Below, piece after piece: positions 6,240-14,401 of a stretch of DNA of 34,068 bases. The stretch spans positions 1-34,068 of the forward strand of contig DAHXNF010000056.1 in the NCBI GenBank assembly GCA_027366585.1, written 5' to 3'. Under the pieces are notes generated by a model. That model saw only the letters and a program-made list of their open reading frames with translations, did not search any database and was not told the DNA's origin. Source of the DNA: Thermoplasmatales archaeon. GTDB taxonomy: Archaea > Thermoplasmatota > Thermoplasmata > Thermoplasmatales > Thermoplasmataceae. Position 1 is the first letter of the stretch. The number at the start of each line of letters is the position of its first letter. Position numbers and translations under genes: made by a program.

Positions 6240-7518
6240 GAAGGCTTATTTATATTTGCTAGGTCAACGATATAATTATTATAGAGACTGGAGGTAGAAC
6301 TTATACTAGATCATCCGGTGCTTACACTTACTAATCTAAACCTGTATTGAATGATTCTCATGAGTCAGTGCTCTCCCACACATGATCCTTTTGTGGAGAA
6401 GCAAACAATAAATTCATGCGTCTATAATGTTGTTTACCGGAGCTAGTGCGTTGCACAATTCAATACGGATAGGTCATATCCCAAATGATGTTGGTGCAGC
6501 CTGAAACCTCATCCGACAAGTTGGAGACAACCAATCTAAGAAAGAACCTGAAATCATAGCAGCGAATTGAACATGTCGTTTGAGCGGTCAACGAAATGAA
6601 AGCTCCGAGGATAAAGCAATATAGAGCGACATCTGTGGCAGTAAACGAATGCAAGCGATCAACCGGGCCACAGCATCAAGCGGATTCTGCAGACACGTAA
6701 GAGGTACCATACTAATTCGGTTTAAGCGGGGAAATGAGTATGACGAGCCTTTCAGCATTGGGCGAAGTCATTACCTCCTGACAAGTCGGGTATATGCGTC
6801 ATGGAGACACTCCTGGGCAGGGGAAGCAGCACGGGTGAATATGCCTGATGGGCAAACAGGCAAGTTCCCTGCACATAGAAGGTACATCCAGGAATGCTGG
6901 ATGCAAGCCGGATGCATCGTGCGTGGAACCACGGATGTGGTTATGGTAGCAATGACTCTGGGAATATCAAGCCGGTAGAGCAAACGACCAGTGAGTATAG
7001 TGGCTTGGCGGAAGAGAGGACAAAGGATAATGCCTGAAAGGGTTACTTGGGCGTGCATATTGGGTTCTTGGGCAATCTCAAATGCATGCGGATCTCAAAT
7101 CTGAAAGGCGAAGTGCATCTCGAACCGAATGGGGAAGGGATGCATAATCGTAAGGACACCATATTTAAGGCTGAATGACTTAAACGTGCCTTTCCAGAAT
7201 TTTAGAAAGGATCCGTAAAACAGTATCCTGATGCCGCAGTGACGAGATGTAGATGACTCGTTAAGAAACAGGATCATCGCGCTGGGTCACTACTTGACTA
7301 ATACTGTGTAAACGCTGACCAAGATTTGTGAAAAATCACCGGTTGGTTATTTGCCAGCTTATCAACGTAATGTTATTGATCTGAAGCGGAGGAAGCACCA
7401 TGCTGCAATAACGCAGCAATACGAAAAACTTTTCCGTAAACTATCACAGCAGATCTTCATTACGTGCTCATGCAGGATATGAACGTGGACCTGAGCAAAT
7501 AACTATTATTAATGTGTT
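6240..7518. other. 1.28-kb stretch without an intact gene; partly GC-rich and rich in hairpins
   Basis: No convincing intact gene is seen. The first 400 bases are AT-rich. From about 6620 to 7140 GC is near 52% and several stems occur: CTGTGGC/GCCACAG (6633-6639 with 6667-6673), GCCTG/CAGGC (6843-6861), CCAG/CTGG (6888-6900) and AACCAC-GGAT-GTGGTT (6927-6942). In one plus frame protein-like pieces follow each other between stops (for example GNIKPVEQTTSEYSGLAEER near 6960-7020, then KGYLGVHIGFLGNLKCM). It is therefore either a decayed gene, perhaps of a transposon, or an unknown structured RNA. Open frames at 6649-6978 and, antisense, at 6771-7058 do not look like known proteins. Confidence 0.4.
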
Positions 7519-9597
7519 TCAGTGCCTCCTTCTCGAGTAACTTATTACTCCGACAATCACAGCAACTGCAAGCACAACTCCACCGATAGTAACATAAATA
7601 TCAGTTTCCGTGTATGTTCCCTTGGAGGTATGGAAGCCAATAATAGATATAGACCCTGAATAAAAATTTGTAACATACACATATTGATTTGCAGGATCGT
7701 AGGCTACACCTTCCGGACATCGACCAACAGTGATGTTGTCAACAACAGTATCCGTTGTGCTGTTGATTACAGAAACACTATCTGAGCGACAATTTGTAAC
7801 ATACACGTAATGATTTGCAGGATCGTATGCTACACACTGTGGATGTGAACCAACAGTGATGTTGTCAACAACAGTATCCGTTGTGCTGTTGATTACAGAA
7901 ACACTATCTGAACGAAAATTTGTAACATACACATATTGATTTGAAGTATCGTAGGCCGCACCTGACGGATATGAACCAACAGTGATATTGTCAACAACAG
8001 TATCCGTTGTGCTGTTGATTACAGAAACACTATCTGAACGACAATTTGTAACATACACATATTGATTAGAAGGATCGTATGCTACACCTTCCGGAAATGA
8101 GCCGACAGGAATGCTCTTAACAACGGTATCTGTTGCGCTGTTTATTACTGTGACGTTATCTGAAAAGTAATTGGTAACATACACACATTGATTTACAGGA
8201 TCGTAGGCTACACTGTGTGGAACTGAGCCGACAGGAATGCTCTTAACAACGGTATCTGTTGCGCTGTTTATTACTGTGACGTTATCTGAAAAGTAATTGG
8301 TAACATACACATATTGATTTGCAGGATCGTATGCTACACCTTCCGGTAATAAGCCAACAATGATGCTGTGAACAACAGTATCCGTTGTGCTGTTTATTAC
8401 TTTGACGTTACCTGAACCGAAATTTGTAACATACACGTAATGATTTGCAGGATCGTATGCTGCACCTACCGGACGTGAGCCAACAATGATGCTGTGAACA
8501 ACAGTATCCGTTGTGCTGTTTATTACTTTGACGTTATCTGAACAGGAATTTGTAACATACATGTATTGATTAGAAGGATCGTATGCTACACCTTCCGGTA
8601 ATAAGCCAACAGGGATACTATGAACAACGGCATCTGTTATGCTGTTTATTACTGTGACGTTACCTGAAACGAAATTTGTAACATACACATATTGATTAGA
8701 AGGATCGTATGCTACACCTCGCGGATGTGAACCAACAGTGATGTTGTCAACAACAGTATCCGTTGTGCTGTTGATTACAGAAACACTATCTGAACGAAAA
8801 TTTGTAACATACACATATTGATTTGAAGTATCGTAGGCTACACCGTATGGAGATGAGCCTACAGGGATACTGTGAACAACGGTATCTGTTGTGCTGTTTA
8901 TTACTTTGACGTTATCTGAACAGGAATTTGTAACATACACATATTGATTTGAAGTATCGTAGGCTACACCATATGGAGATGAGCCTACAGGGATACTGTG
9001 AACAACGGCATCTGTTATGCTGCTTATTACTGTGACGTTATTTGAACCGGAATTTGCAACATAGATGTATTGATTTGAAGGATCGTATGCTACACCTCGC
9101 GGAAGTGAGCCCACAGGGATGCTCTTAACAACAGTATCCGTTGTACTGTTTATTACTGTGACGTTATTTGAACCGAAATTTGTAAGATACATGTATTGAT
9201 TTGCAGGATCGTATGCTACACCTACCGGAGTTGAGCCGACAGGGATGCTCTGAACAACGGTATCTGTTGTGCCGTTTATTACTTTGACGTTATCTGAACC
9301 CGTATTTGCAACATAGATGTATTGATTTGCAGGATCGTAGGCGACCGCTGCCGGTGATAATCCATTAAGGCTATTTACAACATTTCCGTTTAGTAGTGCG
9401 TTGTTACTGAGTATTAACGTGTATAGCACGTAACCTGCATTCGAGGATGATGCATTGCTTGAAGTAGAATTTGTTAGTGGATTGTATCCGGGATTATTTG
9501 TATTTGTGGTTGATATACTAGCACTAAAACCGTAGATTGGTGCGAATGCAATAATGATAAATAGAAAAGCTATAGCTAATGGAATAACTTTTTTCAA
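7519..9597 (-). CDS. YVTN-repeat beta-propeller surface protein (14 repeats)
   Basis: The 692-residue product has a signal peptide (hydrophobic residues 5-22), a Ser/Asn/Thr-rich linker (about 25-65), fourteen repeats of exactly 42 residues (about 80-660) and a C-terminal membrane segment (about 664-685) followed by RRRH. Each repeat follows VAYDPxNQYVYVTN...VINSTTDTVV...VG, the YncE/YVTN type that forms seven-blade propellers; fourteen repeats fit two propellers. It should be anchored in the membrane and exposed outside, with many NST glycosylation sites. Binding or adhesion is a guess. The repeats are nearly identical in DNA, so recent duplication or gene conversion is likely. The gene stands alone between stretches of degraded DNA. 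Confidence 0.9.
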   Translation of the reverse strand: MKKVIPLAIAFLFIIIAFAPIYGFSASISTTNTNNPGYNPLTNSTSSNASSSNAGYVLYTLILSNNALLNGNVVNSLNGLSPAAVAYDPANQYIYVANTGSDNVKVINGTTDTVVQSIPVGSTPVGVAYDPANQYMYLTNFGSNNVTVINSTTDTVVKSIPVGSLPRGVAYDPSNQYIYVANSGSNNVTVISSITDAVVHSIPVGSSPYGVAYDTSNQYVYVTNSCSDNVKVINSTTDTVVHSIPVGSSPYGVAYDTSNQYVYVTNFRSDSVSVINSTTDTVVDNITVGSHPRGVAYDPSNQYVYVTNFVSGNVTVINSITDAVVHSIPVGLLPEGVAYDPSNQYMYVTNSCSDNVKVINSTTDTVVHSIIVGSRPVGAAYDPANHYVYVTNFGSGNVKVINSTTDTVVHSIIVGLLPEGVAYDPANQYVYVTNYFSDNVTVINSATDTVVKSIPVGSVPHSVAYDPVNQCVYVTNYFSDNVTVINSATDTVVKSIPVGSFPEGVAYDPSNQYVYVTNCRSDSVSVINSTTDTVVDNITVGSYPSGAAYDTSNQYVYVTNFRSDSVSVINSTTDTVVDNITVGSHPQCVAYDPANHYVYVTNCRSDSVSVINSTTDTVVDNITVGRCPEGVAYDPANQYVYVTNFYSGSISIIGFHTSKGTYTETDIYVTIGGVVLAVAVIVGVISYSRRRH
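7620..9360 (-). repeat. tandem 126-bp coding repeats (14 copies)
   Basis: The propeller gene contains fourteen in-register units of 126 bp without indels. Some share long identical stretches: units 5, 11, 12 and 13 share the SDSVSVINSTTDTVVDNITVG part, units 9 and 10 share the NYFSDNVTVINSATDTVVKS part, and units 4 and 7 share NSCSDNVKVINSTTDTVVHS. This mosaic implies unequal crossover or gene conversion between units. The last unit is incomplete, as expected if the N-terminal strand closes the ring. Confidence 0.9.
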
Positions 9598-9789
9598 GAA
9601 TGCTTTTCCATGACCCGTATTAAGAAATAATCATTGCATATTAAAACATTGATATCCCAAATCTTATGGAAAAGAACTCTCGGCTAAATAGATTCATCAC
9701 CTGCTTTCTGTATTCTGCTACATTCTACACCCGAGGGAACCTCTAACAGTGCGTCTGCGGACGGGGGTTCAATCTAGGATTAATGCATA

Positions 9790-9985
9790 GTAACTACATT
9801 CTGCCATTCCAAATTATGGCTATGGAGACCAACGGCAATGCGTAATTGCTTACGATCCGTCGCCTCGTATTAGTCTTGGAGTACAGAACAAATCAACCTT
9901 GAGAAGCTGTGAAAGTTTTCGGTTCACGCGGTATCCTGTTTTAGTTTTCCGGGTTATCCAGGAAGAGTCCCACCTGATGGCAGGA
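9790..9985 (-). pseudogene. C-terminal remnant of an IS4/ISH3-like transposase
   Basis: On the minus strand, pieces in two frames resemble the C-terminal end of DDE transposases of the IS4/ISH3 kind. RWDSSWITRKTKTGYRVNRK (from about 9975 down) recalls the RW-IE-YRV signature, and after a frameshift TNTRRRIVSNYALPLVSIAI then IWNGRM recalls the following T-x-T ... R ... YNLW segment. A stop and at least one frameshift break it. The remainder of 9598-10060 shows nothing I can identify. This is pattern resemblance only. Confidence 0.4.
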
Positions 9986-10061
9986 TTATTTCCTCACTCA
10001 ATGCTTAGCTTAATTCCGGAATTGGAAAAGTGCCGGAAATTAGCTTTCAACGTCGAATAAT

Positions 10062-10071
10062 ATTTATTAAA
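10062..10071 (+). promoter_or_regulatory. TATA element of the GltD-like gene
   Basis: An AT-rich TTTATTAAAT-type element is centred about 28 bases before the ATG at 10095, the usual distance to the transcription start in archaea, and implies a leaderless mRNA. Confidence 0.5.
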
Positions 10072-10094
10072 TTTGGTGGCATCAAGTATTACAG

Positions 10095-11537
10095 ATGCTG
10101 AATTTTGAGAGGGTCAAGATCAAGCATGAGGATCCCGAAAGGAGACTCAAGAGCTTCACGCTGGAACCACTCATTGAGTACACGAATGAGGAAGGCACTG
10201 CAGAAGCAAGCAGATGCATAGGATGCAACATTTGCACTCAGGCATGTCCGGCCGGTCTTGACATCGGCGGGTACGTGAGGAGTACCGCGATTGGGGATCC
10301 CGCTGAAACCGTAAGGATAGTGTTCGAGAACCTCCCGTTTCCTGCGATTATAGGCAGGGTATGCACCCATATGTGCGAGGACATATGCGTCTTATATGAT
10401 GACGGTGGACCCATTGCTATCAGGCATCTTAAGCGATTTGCTGCTGATCAGTTCCCAGATTATAGCAAGGTTGTGGCCCTGCCGAAAAGAGGATTCATAA
10501 ACAAGAAAGTCGCGATCATTGGCGCAGGACCGACCGGATTGAGTCTTGCATATTACCTGCTTATTCAGGGCGTTCAGGTATCAATCTATGAGGCACTCCC
10601 GGTCCTCGGCGGCTTCATGAAAACAGGAATACCCAGATACAGGCTCCCTCAGGAAACTCTCGACAAGGAAATAGGATTCATTGTGTCGCAGGGGGCGGAT
10701 ATCCACCTTAACACGAAGGTTGGAAAAGACGTAAAATTCGAAGATATTATGAGCAAGTTTGATGCAGTATACCTTGGTATCGGGAACCACGACCCGAGGA
10801 TGACCGGGACACCAGGTAGCAATACGAAAGGAGTGTACCACGCACTGAATTTCCTCCAGGATGTGAGCCTAGGGAACATGATAGACGTCGGGAAGAATGT
10901 TGTTGTCATTGGCGGTGGATTCACTGCGAATGATGCTTCCAGGACTTCCCTCAGGCTCGGTGCAGAGCATGTCTACATCATGTACCGGCGCAGGGAGATT
11001 GACAGGCCCGGATATCCTTCAATGAATGCCGAAGAGGAGATGGAGGAAACCATAGAGGAAAAAGTCCAGTACATGTGGGAAGTAACTCCATTTGAATATG
11101 TATCCGAGAATGGGCACCTGGTGGGAGTCAAATACTGGCAGAATGAAATGGTTATTGAGGGAAAGGGCAGGGCCAAGCCTGTTCCGAAGAAGGAAAAGGT
11201 GCTTTACATGGAAGCAGATACGGTGATTGAAGCTACCGGACAGGAGCCTGATTTTTCATTCATGGGCGATAATTACCTCAGGAAGCTGAGGCTCACACCG
11301 CATGGTACGCCAATCATAGATGAGAGGGGTATGACTTCCATTGACGGCATCTATTCCGGCGGGGATTGTACGAACGCAACAAGGGATCTCATAAGTGCAG
11401 TACGCGACGCGGATCGTGCCACTCTCGGAATACTCGAGCACCTGAACGTCATGGATCAGATTGCAGATGACAAGTGGCTTCCCATTCTCGACAGGTGGAA
11501 AAAATATTCCCCTACAGCAGGTCGCTCAAAGTCCTGA
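10095..11537 (+). CDS. GltD-like NAD(P)H-dependent FAD/Fe-S oxidoreductase
   Basis: The 480-residue protein has the layout of the glutamate synthase small subunit and its relatives (NfnL, dihydropyrimidine dehydrogenase N-terminal half). An N-terminal domain has cysteine clusters (C41, C44, C47, C51 in CIGCNICTQACPAG, and C90, C94, C98 in RVCTHMCEDIC). FAD-binding IIGAGPTGLSLAYYL is at 141-155. The NAD(P)H site is GGGFTANDASRTSLRLGA followed by YRRR, and the FAD-closing GIYSGGDCTNATRDLISAV is near the end. It moves electrons between NAD(P)H and an iron-sulfur partner. No large glutamate synthase subunit is next to it, so the partner may be ferredoxin or a subunit coded elsewhere. It is a single-gene unit convergent with serS. 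Confidence 0.85.
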   Translation: MLNFERVKIKHEDPERRLKSFTLEPLIEYTNEEGTAEASRCIGCNICTQACPAGLDIGGYVRSTAIGDPAETVRIVFENLPFPAIIGRVCTHMCEDICVLYDDGGPIAIRHLKRFAADQFPDYSKVVALPKRGFINKKVAIIGAGPTGLSLAYYLLIQGVQVSIYEALPVLGGFMKTGIPRYRLPQETLDKEIGFIVSQGADIHLNTKVGKDVKFEDIMSKFDAVYLGIGNHDPRMTGTPGSNTKGVYHALNFLQDVSLGNMIDVGKNVVVIGGGFTANDASRTSLRLGAEHVYIMYRRREIDRPGYPSMNAEEEMEETIEEKVQYMWEVTPFEYVSENGHLVGVKYWQNEMVIEGKGRAKPVPKKEKVLYMEADTVIEATGQEPDFSFMGDNYLRKLRLTPHGTPIIDERGMTSIDGIYSGGDCTNATRDLISAVRDADRATLGILEHLNVMDQIADDKWLPILDRWKKYSPTAGRSKS

Positions 11538-11557
11538 TTCTGTTGTCTGTAAAGCAG

Positions 11558-12886
11558 CTATGAAGAGATGAAATCAAATCCTGTGTACGGGATAAGGACT
11601 TTCGGTACAGCGATTCCCTTGCTGTCTTTTTCCTGGAAGTTCTCGGTTATGGCTACAAGCATGCGGGTTGTTGCTACTTCGGTGCTGTTAAGGGTGTTTA
11701 CGACCTGATTTCCGTTCTTCGTTCGGTACCGGATATTAAGGGATCTTCCCTGATAATCAGTGTTGTTCGAAGCTGATACAACTTCCCTGAACTTACCTTG
11801 AGCAGGGAACCACGCCTCGATATCGTATTTTTTAGCATTAAGGACACTGAGTTCTCCGGAACATATGTTCACGACTCTGTACGCAATACCGAGACTCGAG
11901 CAGAAGTCCTCGGCGTTTTTAAGCAGCTCTTCAAGAAAGTCCCACGAATGCTCTGGCTTGCAGAATATGAACTGCTCAATCTTGTTGAACTGGTGCACCC
12001 TGAATATGCCCTTTGTATCCTTTCCATGAGCCCCTGCCTCTTTCCTGAAGCATGGTGAGATCCCAGCAACTCTCATCGGGAGTTCCGACTCCTCCACAAT
12101 TTCGTCCTTGAGCATTGCACCGATCGGATGCTCGGCTGTCGCAATAAGGTAGAGATCTTCTCCCTCAATCTTGTAAAGTGCGTCCTTGAAGGTTTCAAGA
12201 TCAGTCACTGCGTCCATTGCAGCATAATTCAGCATGAATGGTGGCTCCACGATCGTAAAGCCCCTCTCTGAAAGGAAGTCAACGGCATAATTCATAAGTG
12301 CCATTTCCAGCTTCACCAGCCGGTTCTTGAGATAGTAAAACCTTGCTCCCGCAGTCTTTCCTGCCCTCGCAAGGTCTATTAGGTTGAGTTTCTCAAGAAT
12401 GTCAACATGGCTGACCGCTTTATCCTTTGTAATCGTGAACTCAGATCCTTTAGGCGTATTTTCCTTGAAGTACTGGACATCTGATTCATGAACAACAGCA
12501 TTCCCGGAGAATCGGACTACTTCATTGTTCTCGTCTCCCTTGCATACCGGCACTGATTTGTGAATCAAGTTTGGAATTGATCTTACAACCTCTGTTCTTT
12601 CCATGTCAATAGATGTCAGATCCTTCTCCAGCTTCACTATATCCTCGGTGAGCTTCCTGACTTCCTGCTTGAGGGAAGAGGTGTCACGACCAGTTTTTAC
12701 AAGATCAGCAATCTTCAGGGAGATCTCGTTCTTAGTGTGCTTAAGGTCATTCACTGCCTTCAACTTCTGCCTCCAGCTTTCGTCAAGCGAGAAGAATCGG
12801 TCGAGGTACGCAGAATCCATGAACCTTTTTCTGCAGTTTTCGTAAAATAGTTCCCTGTTCTCTCTCAAGAGCTTTACGTCTATCAT
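11558..12886 (-). CDS. serS: seryl-tRNA synthetase
   Basis: This 442-residue protein is a standard (not methanogen-type) class II seryl-tRNA synthetase. The N-terminal coiled-coil arm that holds the long tRNA-Ser variable arm covers about residues 30-105. The catalytic domain shows TAEHPIGAML, motif 2 (SPCFRKEAGAHGKDTKGIFR, then VHQFNKIEQF) and motif 3 (NSTEVATTRMLVAITENFQ). It charges tRNA-Ser with serine in the cytoplasm. Length and motifs are complete. The ATG at 12886 gives the usual MIDVKLLRENRELF start of the family. It is transcribed alone, convergent with the GltD-like gene, 20 bases apart. Confidence 0.96.
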   Translation of the reverse strand: MIDVKLLRENRELFYENCRKRFMDSAYLDRFFSLDESWRQKLKAVNDLKHTKNEISLKIADLVKTGRDTSSLKQEVRKLTEDIVKLEKDLTSIDMERTEVVRSIPNLIHKSVPVCKGDENNEVVRFSGNAVVHESDVQYFKENTPKGSEFTITKDKAVSHVDILEKLNLIDLARAGKTAGARFYYLKNRLVKLEMALMNYAVDFLSERGFTIVEPPFMLNYAAMDAVTDLETFKDALYKIEGEDLYLIATAEHPIGAMLKDEIVEESELPMRVAGISPCFRKEAGAHGKDTKGIFRVHQFNKIEQFIFCKPEHSWDFLEELLKNAEDFCSSLGIAYRVVNICSGELSVLNAKKYDIEAWFPAQGKFREVVSASNNTDYQGRSLNIRYRTKNGNQVVNTLNSTEVATTRMLVAITENFQEKDSKGIAVPKVLIPYTGFDFISS

Positions 12887-13036
12887 TCGCCAAGCAATGG
12901 AGAATCTGTATTTTAGGCTACTCTATTGAACGATGGTGTCCAGGTTCCATTAAAAAGAGACAACTGAATGTTTCTAATAAGGATGGATATTGTCCATATT
13001 GGGCAAAGTCTATATTTATCCTAAATACTTGCACAA

Positions 13037-13600
13037 ATGGGTTTGAGGAATAACAAACTCTTCTTCATTTATATTTTGAACATTTCATTTTCAAATTTTG
13101 GCTATACGCTTTACATGATAACCATACCAGCTTATTCCTTTTTGATGGGACGGGGCATCATATTCACAGGGCTTACACTTTTTGTGGAGTATGGCATCTT
13201 TACCCTAACCTTTCTTTTTGGTTCAATTGTTGACAGGATGAAGGACAAACGACATCTGATAGTTGGATCAAAAATGGGCATGAAGTTACGGTATTTCGTC
13301 CTCAACGGATTTTTGGCGCACTACTATGGCTTATTCATGATTAGAAGTTACACTCACCAACATTTTCAATTGTTTTAACGAAATAGATAATTGATAACGC
13401 TAAATCGAAAAGGAGACAACCTTTACCTTTATTAGCACAGTCAGGAAATGATGCATTTTTTCTCACCTCTTTCAATTCCTCAGCAGACATTTGGCACTGC
13501 CAAAAAGGTAAAAAAAAACGGCTTTCCGGGCTCAGAACTCATTAAAAATGAATTTTATTGCCAGGGAAAGGTACTTGATTTTTGGTGAGTTGGATAATTT
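13037..13600 (+). pseudogene. truncated MFS transporter
   Basis: The 113-codon frame at 13037-13378 begins like a major facilitator transporter: helix 1 (LFFIYILNISFSNFGYTLY), helix 2 (IIFTGLTLFVEYGIFTLTFLFGS) and the loop motif VDRMKDKRHLIVGS. It then loses similarity and stops. Full MFS proteins have about 400 residues. Further on, about 13470-13560, SIPQQTFGTAKKVKKNGF looks like another piece of the same kind of protein. Its promoter seems intact (TATATTTATC at 13010-13019, about 22 bases before the ATG). This is a degraded gene with deletions; the transported substrate is unknown. T-runs at 13619-13642 end the region. Confidence 0.6.
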
Positions 13601-13652
13601 CCCCCTGACTCCTGTGTTTCTTTTTTGCAACTATTTTTCCCTCCTTTATGCC

Positions 13653-14330
13653 TCAAAGCGTGTGCCAGTCAAGCCCTGAATCTTCATAGGACTGCGGCTG
13701 GTATCCTGCCCATCTCTGTATGCCTCGTGAATTCCTGTCTTCAAGCTCGACACGCGGGGAGTTCTTGCTAGCGAGGTAAGTTCCCGAGTACATTCTTGTG
13801 TTGAATGCTTCGTTCAGGCCCTCTTCGTTTTCTTTCAGCTCTGAATATACACCACCTGCATAGCTGAACGATATCAGCGTAAGTATAGAGCTGGGAAGTA
13901 TGAGAGTGAATGTCTGGATCAAACCATACCCGGTATAAAGATCATTTATAACAGATGAGCTGGCGAATAACTTGCTTTGCGCAAGGGCAGCTACTCCGCC
14001 TTCGAGGTACCGTCCAACAAGGCCAAGTCCATTTGCATTGAAAGGTATCAGCAGGTATGTTAGTAGAACGAAGACCGCGGTCGTTATTAGGGAAGCCTGG
14101 AGAGCCTTTGTTGGGTTTCCTGACTTCCTTCCGGAAATGTAACCAGCAGCCGCTGGTCCTGCTATCGGTATCCACCATAGCAATATTGAAAAAACCATTG
14201 AATAAAGGAGTCCCTTCTTAGTCGAATATGCAAGTGACCTCTTCTTGGAGTTGCTCCTAAGCGTTGATGTCACCGCTCTGGTATTGACACTGCGCATCTT
14301 CTCATCAAGGAAGCTTCTTTTGGTTATCAT
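13653..14330 (-). CDS. membrane protein of unknown function
   Basis: Starting at ATG 14330, the 225-residue product has a basic N-terminal part (TLRSNSKKRSLAYSTKKG), then hydrophobic segments LLYSMVFSILLWWIPIAGPA, QASLITTAVFVLLTYLLIPF and IQTFTLILPSSILTLISFSY. It ends in a soluble, polar tail of about 60 residues. The first segment, with Pro and Gly and followed by AAGYISGRKSG, resembles archaeal membrane proteins of the DUF5518 kind, but I am not certain. A TATA-like AAATATAAGT (14371-14380) lies upstream. A TTG at 14354 could be an earlier, leaderless start; neither choice has a ribosome site. Confidence 0.65.
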   Translation of the reverse strand: MITKRSFLDEKMRSVNTRAVTSTLRSNSKKRSLAYSTKKGLLYSMVFSILLWWIPIAGPAAAGYISGRKSGNPTKALQASLITTAVFVLLTYLLIPFNANGLGLVGRYLEGGVAALAQSKLFASSSVINDLYTGYGLIQTFTLILPSSILTLISFSYAGGVYSELKENEEGLNEAFNTRMYSGTYLASKNSPRVELEDRNSRGIQRWAGYQPQSYEDSGLDWHTL

Positions 14331-14401
14331 GTTTGTCAGACAACATATTAGCAAAGGACTACTTATATTTTTCCCTGTTTTTAGGTATTTGTAATAAACT
14401 T

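Noticed and set aside
6649-6978. 109-codon plus-strand frame and the 95-codon antisense frame at 6771-7058
   Set aside because: Both are open mainly because the stretch is GC-rich and poor in stops; neither resembles a known family, and a third frame gives the more protein-like pieces.
6620-7480. Group II intron, RNase P RNA, SRP RNA or TnpB remnant as an explanation of the structured stretch
   Set aside because: I found no domain V-like hairpin, no RNase P or SRP core motifs and no zinc-finger or catalytic motif of TnpB; the resemblances are too weak to name.
7620-9360. CRISPR-like array from regular repeats
   Set aside because: The repeats are contiguous 126-bp coding units in one long open frame without unique spacers.
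9740-9780. Possible tRNA T-arm-like phrase (GGGGTTCAATC)
   Set aside because: No matching acceptor, D or anticodon stems can be drawn around it.
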